Positions 59,108 to 64,000 of a DNA stretch of 64,000 nucleotides are shown here, piece by piece (position 1 is the stretch's first letter; the number at the start of each line of letters is the position of its first letter). The DNA lies in NCBI RefSeq assembly GCF_025947185.1, contig NZ_CP110001.1:1674001-1738000 (forward strand), in the 5' to 3' direction. The position numbers and the translations under genes are program-made. The notes beneath the pieces were generated by a model. That model saw nothing but the letters and a program-made list of their open reading frames with translations. It searched no databases and was not told the DNA's origin. Origin of the DNA: Flavobacterium sp. N2038 (GTDB taxonomy: Bacteria; Bacteroidota; Bacteroidia; Flavobacteriales; Flavobacteriaceae).

Positions 59108-59533
59108 ATGAAAATAGGAATAACATTTAGCGCTTTTGATTTGCTTCATGCCGGACATATAAAAATGCTGGAAGAGGCAAAGGAGCAATGCGATTATTTA
59201 ATTGTTGGATTGCAAATTGATCCGGCATTAGACAGACCTGAAAAAAATAGTCCGACGCAAACTGTTGTCGAAAGATACATTCAGCTTAAAGGCTGCAAGT
59301 TTGTTGATGAAATTATCCCTTATGCAACAGAAGTCGATCTTGAAGATATCTTAAAATCACACAAAATTGATGTGCGTATTCTTGGTGATGAATATCAGCA
59401 TAAAAATTTTACCGGAAGATCGTATTGCGAAGAAAAGGGAATAAAGCTTTATTTTAATAAACGCGATCATCGTTTTTCCAGCAGTGGTTTGAGGAAAGAG
59501 GTAGCAGTTAGGGAATTAATCAAGGTACGCTAA
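59108..59533 (+). CDS. Glycerol-3-phosphate cytidylyltransferase-like nucleotidyltransferase
   Basis: 141 residues. The HxGH site is L-L-H-A-G-H-I-K-M-L near the N terminus, and the C-terminal loop R-F-S-S-S-G-L-R-K-E-V corresponds to the I-S-S-T/S-x-I-R motif. The fold is that of the small TagD/Tag-like cytidylyltransferases that activate glycerol phosphate or a similar polyol phosphate. As first gene of a surface polysaccharide locus it may supply an activated non-sugar substituent. 13 nt before fcl. Confidence 0.88.
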   Translation: MKIGITFSAFDLLHAGHIKMLEEAKEQCDYLIVGLQIDPALDRPEKNSPTQTVVERYIQLKGCKFVDEIIPYATEVDLEDILKSHKIDVRILGDEYQHKNFTGRSYCEEKGIKLYFNKRDHRFSSSGLRKEVAVRELIKVR

Positions 59534-59546
59534 AGTTTTCGAAATT

Positions 59547-60497
59547 ATGAAGAAAGAAACAAAAATCTATATCGCTGGGCACAATGGGATGGTTGGAAGT
59601 GCAATTTGGAGAGCATTAACATCCAAAGGATATTGTAATTTAATAGGTCTTTCAAGTAAAGAATTAGATCTGAGAGATCAGCAAGCAGTTTACGATTTTA
59701 TTAAGAATCAAAAACCAGAAGTTGTTATAGATGCTGCTGCCCGTGTTGGTGGAATTTTAGCGAATAATGATTATCCTTATCAATTTATAATGGAGAATAT
59801 GCAGATTCAAAATAATTTGATAGATGCATCGCATCAATTTGGAGTAGAAAAATTTATTTTTTTAGGAAGTTCTTGTATCTATCCAAAGTTAGCTTCACAG
59901 CCTTTAAAAGAGAAATATTTACTTACTGACGAACTTGAACCAACAAACGAATGGTATGCTATAGCAAAAATTGCGGGAGTAAAATCTTGTCAAGCAATTA
60001 GAAAACAATTTGGGAAAGATTACGTAAGTCTTATGCCGACTAATTTGTATGGCAGTCACGATAATTTTGATTTAAGCTCATCTCATGTTTTGCCAGCAAT
60101 GATTCGAAAATTTCACGATGCAAAACTAAAAAATAATGCTCCTGTTACCCTTTGGGGAAACGGAGAGCCTAAGCGCGAATTTTTGCATGTTGATGATATG
60201 GCTAATGCAACCATTTTTGCTATAGAGAATGTATTGCCAGATTATTTGTACAATGTGGGAACAGAAAAAGATTTAACTATAAAAGAATTATCAATACTTG
60301 TTCAAAACATAATAGGTCATAAAGGAGAAATAATATGGGACACAGATAAGCCTAATGGAACGCCAAGAAAATTACTAGATGTTTCAAAAATGCACAATCT
60401 GGGATGGAGACATACTATTGAGGTGGATAAAGGAATTGAACTAACATACAATTGGTTCTTGGAAAATACAGTGAATTTTAAAGAAGTGAAACTATAG
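59547..60497 (+). CDS. fcl: GDP-L-fucose synthase
   Basis: 316 residues. The NADP motif is G-H-N-G-M-V-G-S (residues about 9-16). The S-S-C-I-Y-P segment and the catalytic Y-A-I-A-K are followed by M-P-T-N-L-Y-G, all characteristic of Fcl/WcaG epimerase-reductases. It converts GDP-4-keto-6-deoxymannose, made by the next gene product, to GDP-L-fucose. The order fcl-gmd is the reverse of the usual gmd-fcl. Confidence 0.95.
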   Translation: MKKETKIYIAGHNGMVGSAIWRALTSKGYCNLIGLSSKELDLRDQQAVYDFIKNQKPEVVIDAAARVGGILANNDYPYQFIMENMQIQNNLIDASHQFGVEKFIFLGSSCIYPKLASQPLKEKYLLTDELEPTNEWYAIAKIAGVKSCQAIRKQFGKDYVSLMPTNLYGSHDNFDLSSSHVLPAMIRKFHDAKLKNNAPVTLWGNGEPKREFLHVDDMANATIFAIENVLPDYLYNVGTEKDLTIKELSILVQNIIGHKGEIIWDTDKPNGTPRKLLDVSKMHNLGWRHTIEVDKGIELTYNWFLENTVNFKEVKL

Positions 60498-60533
60498 TAA
60501 GCGGAGTTTGAAATTTGCAAATAATAATTTAAT

Positions 60534-61646
60534 ATGAAAATAGCATTTATTACAGGTATAACAGGACAAGACGGAGCTTATTTGAGCGAGTTTTTATTGA
60601 AAAAAGGCTATCAAGTACATGGTCTTAAAAGACGTTCATCATTACTTAATACCGATAGAATTGATCATTTGTATCAAGACCCACATATACATAACAGGAA
60701 TTTTTTTCTGCACTATGGTGATATGACTGATAGTACCAATTTAATTAGGCTGATTAAAGAAATTCAACCTGATGAAATTTATAATTTGGCAGCAATGAGC
60801 CATGTCGCGGTATCTTTTGAAATGCCTGAATATACAGGAAATGCAGATGGTCTGGGGACACTTCGTATTCTTGATGCAGTACGCTTGTTAGGTTTAGAAA
60901 AAAAAGTTCGTATTTATCAGGCTTCTACTTCTGAATTATATGGAAAAGTGCAGGAAGTTCCACAATCTGAAACGACACCTTTTTATCCACGCTCTCCTTA
61001 TGCTGTTGCGAAAATGTATGCATACTGGATAACGGTAAATTATAGAGAAGCATATGGAATGTTTGCTTGTAACGGAATATTGTTTAATCATGAATCTCCA
61101 ATTCGTGGAGAAACTTTTGTAACTCGAAAAATTACCAGAGCGACGGCAAGAATAGGTTTGGGATTACAGGATAAATTGTATTTAGGGAATTTGGATGCCA
61201 GACGTGATTGGGGACATGCAAAAGATTATGTTCGAATGATGTGGATGATTTTACAGACAGAAAAACCTGAAGATTGGGTAATTGCTACAGGTAAAACTAC
61301 AGCAGTCAGAGACTTTGTTCGAATGAGTTTTTCTGAAATAGGAGTTGAACTAGAATTCAGAGGAGAAGGCATTGATGAAAAAGGATATGTTAGATCTTGT
61401 AGTAATCCGGAGTTTCAAATAGAGATAGGTAAAGAAATATTAGCTGTTGATCCAAAGTATTTTAGGCCGACTGAAGTTGATCTACTAATTGGGGATCCAA
61501 CAAGAGCAAAGACTAAATTGGGATGGGAATGTAAATATGATCTAAAAGATTTAGTGCAAGATATGATGAGAAATGATTTGGAATTGATGCAAAAAGATCA
61601 ATACTTAAAAGAAGTTGGATATAAAACGTTGAACTATTTCGAATAG
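60534..61646 (+). CDS. gmd: GDP-mannose 4,6-dehydratase
   Basis: 370 residues. The Rossmann motif is [10 protein letters not shown], with S-S and D in Y-G-D-M-T-D. The catalytic Y-A-V-A-K and F-N-H-E-S-P-I-R-G are diagnostic of Gmd. It makes GDP-4-keto-6-deoxy-D-mannose for fcl. 36 nt after fcl, same operon. Confidence 0.97.
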   Translation: MKIAFITGITGQDGAYLSEFLLKKGYQVHGLKRRSSLLNTDRIDHLYQDPHIHNRNFFLHYGDMTDSTNLIRLIKEIQPDEIYNLAAMSHVAVSFEMPEYTGNADGLGTLRILDAVRLLGLEKKVRIYQASTSELYGKVQEVPQSETTPFYPRSPYAVAKMYAYWITVNYREAYGMFACNGILFNHESPIRGETFVTRKITRATARIGLGLQDKLYLGNLDARRDWGHAKDYVRMMWMILQTEKPEDWVIATGKTTAVRDFVRMSFSEIGVELEFRGEGIDEKGYVRSCSNPEFQIEIGKEILAVDPKYFRPTEVDLLIGDPTRAKTKLGWECKYDLKDLVQDMMRNDLELMQKDQYLKEVGYKTLNYFE

Positions 61647-61865
61647 TATTGAAAGCACAGGTGAAAAGAAGTAAAAGTTAAGGCACTTAATATAATTTTA
61701 AGCTTCAGAGCGGACTAAAACGCTTTCCTGTTAAGTAAATTAATGTACCTAGTTTTTATACTGAAAATTAAAATCTTAAAATTTATTAATATCTAAGAAA
61801 AAACTAACAGTTCAGAACTAGTTTTATAGCTCGTTTTGCATAAAGTTGAAAATATTTAAATTGTA

Positions 61866-63230
61866 GTGATAAAGAAAATAAAACAAAAAATTTATTCTTT
61901 TTTTTCAAAGGGTCATAGTAGGACGGTTTTGGCAAAAAAGAATATCGCGATTTCTTTTTTTATTAAAGGAGGCAGTGTAATTATTGGATTATTATTGGTT
62001 CCCATGACTATAAATTACGTTAGTCCTATTCAATATGGCATTTGGTTAACAATTAGTTCTTTAATTGGTTGGATGAATTTTTTTGATATAGGAATGGGTA
62101 ATGGTCTGCGAAATAAATTAACGGAGGCTTTAGCTTTAAATGAATATAGGCTTGCTAAAATATATATAAGCACAACCTATGCTTCTCTTCTAATAATTTC
62201 TTTTTGCTTATTTGTATTTTTTTGTTTTTTAAACCCTTATATTAATTGGCAAACTTTTCTAAATATACCTGAATCTGTAAAAGATGATATTTCATCAGTA
62301 GTTTTAATAATTTTTAGCTCTTTTTGCTTGCAATTTGTATTTCAATTGATCAACACAGTACTTACAGCAGTTCATAAACCTGCTATTGCTGGATTAATAT
62401 TGTTGATTGGACAATTATGTGTTTTAATTACTATATATATAATGACAAAAACGATTCAAGGGAATCTTACGGTTTTAGTAATGGCCTTAACAATGAATCC
62501 TGTAATTGTACTATTATTGGCTAGTGTTTTTTTCTATAAAACTAAACTTAGAAATATTGCTCCGGCATTTTCCCATATTGATTTCAGCTATTCAAAAAAA
62601 ATATTTAAAGTTGGAGGACATTTTTTTATTATTCAGATAGGGGCAATAGTATTACTCCAGACAGATAATATTATTTTATCAAAATTTGTGGGACCAGAAT
62701 CTGTAACAAAATTTAATGTAGCCCTTAAATTGTTTTCGACCGTAATTATGCTTTTTTCAATTATCATGATTCCATATTGGAGTGCTTTTACCGACGCTAA
62801 TGCAAAAAAAGATTACGAATGGATAAAAGCTAGTATGAGAAAAATAAGGCGAATATGGTTTTTGATTTCAATTGTTCTTATCCCTCTTATCTTGATGTCC
62901 TCAAATTTTATTTATAAGGTTTGGATAGGTAATTTAATCGAAATACCTTTTAGTTTGTCATTTTGGTTAGGATTGTATGTAATTGCATATATCTGTCTTA
63001 ATCTAAATAGTTATTTTTTAAATGGTGTGGGAAAGATAAGATTACAATTATATCTCTACATAATTGTCTGCATCGTGAATATTCCTTTGTGTTGTTTCTT
63101 GGTAAAAAAAATAGGCGTGAATGGAATAGTAATTTCTAATTTATTAATGTTTATTGGAATGAATATAATTCTTTGGATTCAAACTAATAAAATTTTGGCG
63201 CATACAGATAAAAATGTATGGAGCAAATAA
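61866..63230 (+). CDS. Polysaccharide flippase (Wzx/MVF-like)
   Basis: 454 residues with about twelve membrane segments. The start K-N-I-A-I-S-F-F-I-K-G-G-S-V-I-I-G-L-L-L-V-P-M-T is typical of the polysaccharide synthesis flippase family, as is the P-x-x-Y-G-I-W motif (S-P-I-Q-Y-G-I-W). It moves lipid-linked repeat units across the inner membrane. The start is GTG at 61866. It is more AT-rich than the preceding genes, as usual for exchangeable polysaccharide genes. 219 nt without a gene separate it from gmd. Confidence 0.87.
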   Translation: MIKKIKQKIYSFFSKGHSRTVLAKKNIAISFFIKGGSVIIGLLLVPMTINYVSPIQYGIWLTISSLIGWMNFFDIGMGNGLRNKLTEALALNEYRLAKIYISTTYASLLIISFCLFVFFCFLNPYINWQTFLNIPESVKDDISSVVLIIFSSFCLQFVFQLINTVLTAVHKPAIAGLILLIGQLCVLITIYIMTKTIQGNLTVLVMALTMNPVIVLLLASVFFYKTKLRNIAPAFSHIDFSYSKKIFKVGGHFFIIQIGAIVLLQTDNIILSKFVGPESVTKFNVALKLFSTVIMLFSIIMIPYWSAFTDANAKKDYEWIKASMRKIRRIWFLISIVLIPLILMSSNFIYKVWIGNLIEIPFSLSFWLGLYVIAYICLNLNSYFLNGVGKIRLQLYLYIIVCIVNIPLCCFLVKKIGVNGIVISNLLMFIGMNIILWIQTNKILAHTDKNVWSK

Positions 63231-63239
63231 AAGAATATT

Positions 63240-64000
63240 GTGAAACTAATACATACAAAAGAAGGTTCTAGTTTAAAGCAGGAAAGGACCAAGCGATCAA
63301 ATTTCCGTATCTTATTATTTGTTTATTTACAGCTTATAAACATTATTACTGGACCGGATGTTGTATTGAAGTTTTTAGGTTTTAAATATGACGATGTCAG
63401 TGAAATTGGGCTTGGGTGGTTTACAACTACAGTAAATTTTATGTTTGTTTTGCTATCGACATTAGTTCTTTTAAACAATAAAACTGCAAGCTATCAACTT
63501 ATTTTGAAGGCAAAAAAAATCATTTTTATTTTGGTCTTAACTTTTGGTTCGAGTTTTTTAGTTCTAGACAATATGTTTAATCAATCTATTAATTTAATTT
63601 TTTTAACGATTGGTTATTTTATTAAAATCTGTAGTCTAATCATTTTGTTTGATAAATATGATATTGAATTTTCTATAATATTACTTAAAGTGCTTAAAGT
63701 GCTAATGGTGTTAATGTTATTATATTTAACGTTTTTTTTTACAAATGGATTCTCAACGACGTTAATAGGTCGATATCAAAGCATTTTTAACCAACCTAAT
63801 ACTTTAGGGCAATTCTCTTCTTTAACAATAGCGGTTTTATTTTCGAATAGATTGTACTTTTCTAAAAAAGATAAACATAGTAATGATAATTTCTCATTTT
63901 TCTTTTTTTTGTCAATTGGGATAGTATTTGTTTTCATTAGCCAAAGTTTTACAAACTTGTTATTGATTACATTAATCTTATTGATGTATTTTTTTTATTC
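63240..64000 (+). CDS. Polymerase/ligase-like membrane protein (Wzy/WaaL type), 3' end outside window
   Basis: A frame starts at GTG 63240, 9 nt after the flippase stop, and is open to the window end (253 codons). It has several long hydrophobic segments. It contains G-R-Y-Q-S-I-F-N-Q-P-N-T-L-G-Q-F-S-S-L-T-I-A, which resembles the F-x-N-P-N-x-L-A/G motif of O-antigen ligase and Wzy polymerase families. Together with the flippase this indicates a Wzx/Wzy-dependent pathway. It is AT-rich and phenylalanine-rich. Confidence 0.78.
   Translation, partial: MKLIHTKEGSSLKQERTKRSNFRILLFVYLQLINIITGPDVVLKFLGFKYDDVSEIGLGWFTTTVNFMFVLLSTLVLLNNKTASYQLILKAKKIIFILVLTFGSSFLVLDNMFNQSINLIFLTIGYFIKICSLIILFDKYDIEFSIILLKVLKVLMVLMLLYLTFFFTNGFSTTLIGRYQSIFNQPNTLGQFSSLTIAVLFSNRLYFSKKDKHSNDNFSFFFFLSIGIVFVFISQSFTNLLLITLILLMYFFY

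Noticed and set aside
59108..59188. Minus-strand open frame over the polysaccharide leader (58919-59188)
   Set aside because: It is antisense to promoter, leader repeat and the HxGH-containing start of the cytidylyltransferase.

Overview
The window reads as a chromosome segment of a Flavobacterium-like member of the Bacteroidota (Flavobacteriia). Evidence: AT-rich DNA; promoters of the Bacteroidota type (-7 box TAnnTTTG, no Shine-Dalgarno); SusC-style TonB plug motifs, DUF6268/DUF4386-type families, MATE, LytS/LytTR pairs and a long SecA with a Bacteroidota-type insertion. No rRNA, tRNA, phage, insertion sequence or CRISPR array was seen.

Layout. 1-5037: end of an ABC-2 permease, a sigma-54 activator without its DNA-binding domain, a one-domain DEAD-box-like protein, then a same-strand run (alpha/beta hydrolase, DUF2007, HAD phosphatase, GNAT). 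5151-13322: mtaB, an FabG-like reductase, a scramblase-like protein, and an ECF sigma / anti-sigma / small secreted protein operon whose last two products carry TonB-plug-like tails. 13549-24343: PPK2, a PhoX-like lipoprotein followed by an imelysin-cytochrome c peroxidase fusion, outer membrane barrels, a LytS-LytTR two-component pair and a MATE pump. 24439-37723: LTA-synthase-like sulfatase, MeaB, an Rrf2-reductase pair with a shared operator, Crp/DoxX, an auxin-efflux-type carrier, 1-Cys peroxiredoxin, CPA2 antiporter, purB, and a fatty acid hydroxylase overlapping a cysteine-less sirtuin.

37883-40098 is the most interesting part: an APS kinase, an Asp/Asn beta-hydroxylase-type 2-oxoglutarate oxygenase and a sulfotransferase in one tight operon. 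Together they could make PAPS, hydroxylate a substrate, and sulfate it. 40161-50701: trmH, a PepSY / TonB receptor / small CNGRC-protein uptake locus, secA, cob(I)alamin adenosyltransferase and an ABC ATPase. 50995-58596: lipoprotein, XRE regulator, FKBP, ABC-F ATPase with a structured leader, membrane proteins. 58763-64000: start of a surface polysaccharide locus (cytidylyltransferase, fcl, gmd, flippase, start of a polymerase-like gene), preceded by a duplicated promoter-plus-leader module.

The intergenic spaces hold an unusually rich set of interspersed palindromic repeats, including hairpins whose arms are ladders of 8-nt units ending in CTAAG, a 31-bp perfect hairpin, CCCGACAG and CCCGATAG palindromes, and nested palindromes. 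Some act as likely terminators; several sit inside other repeats.
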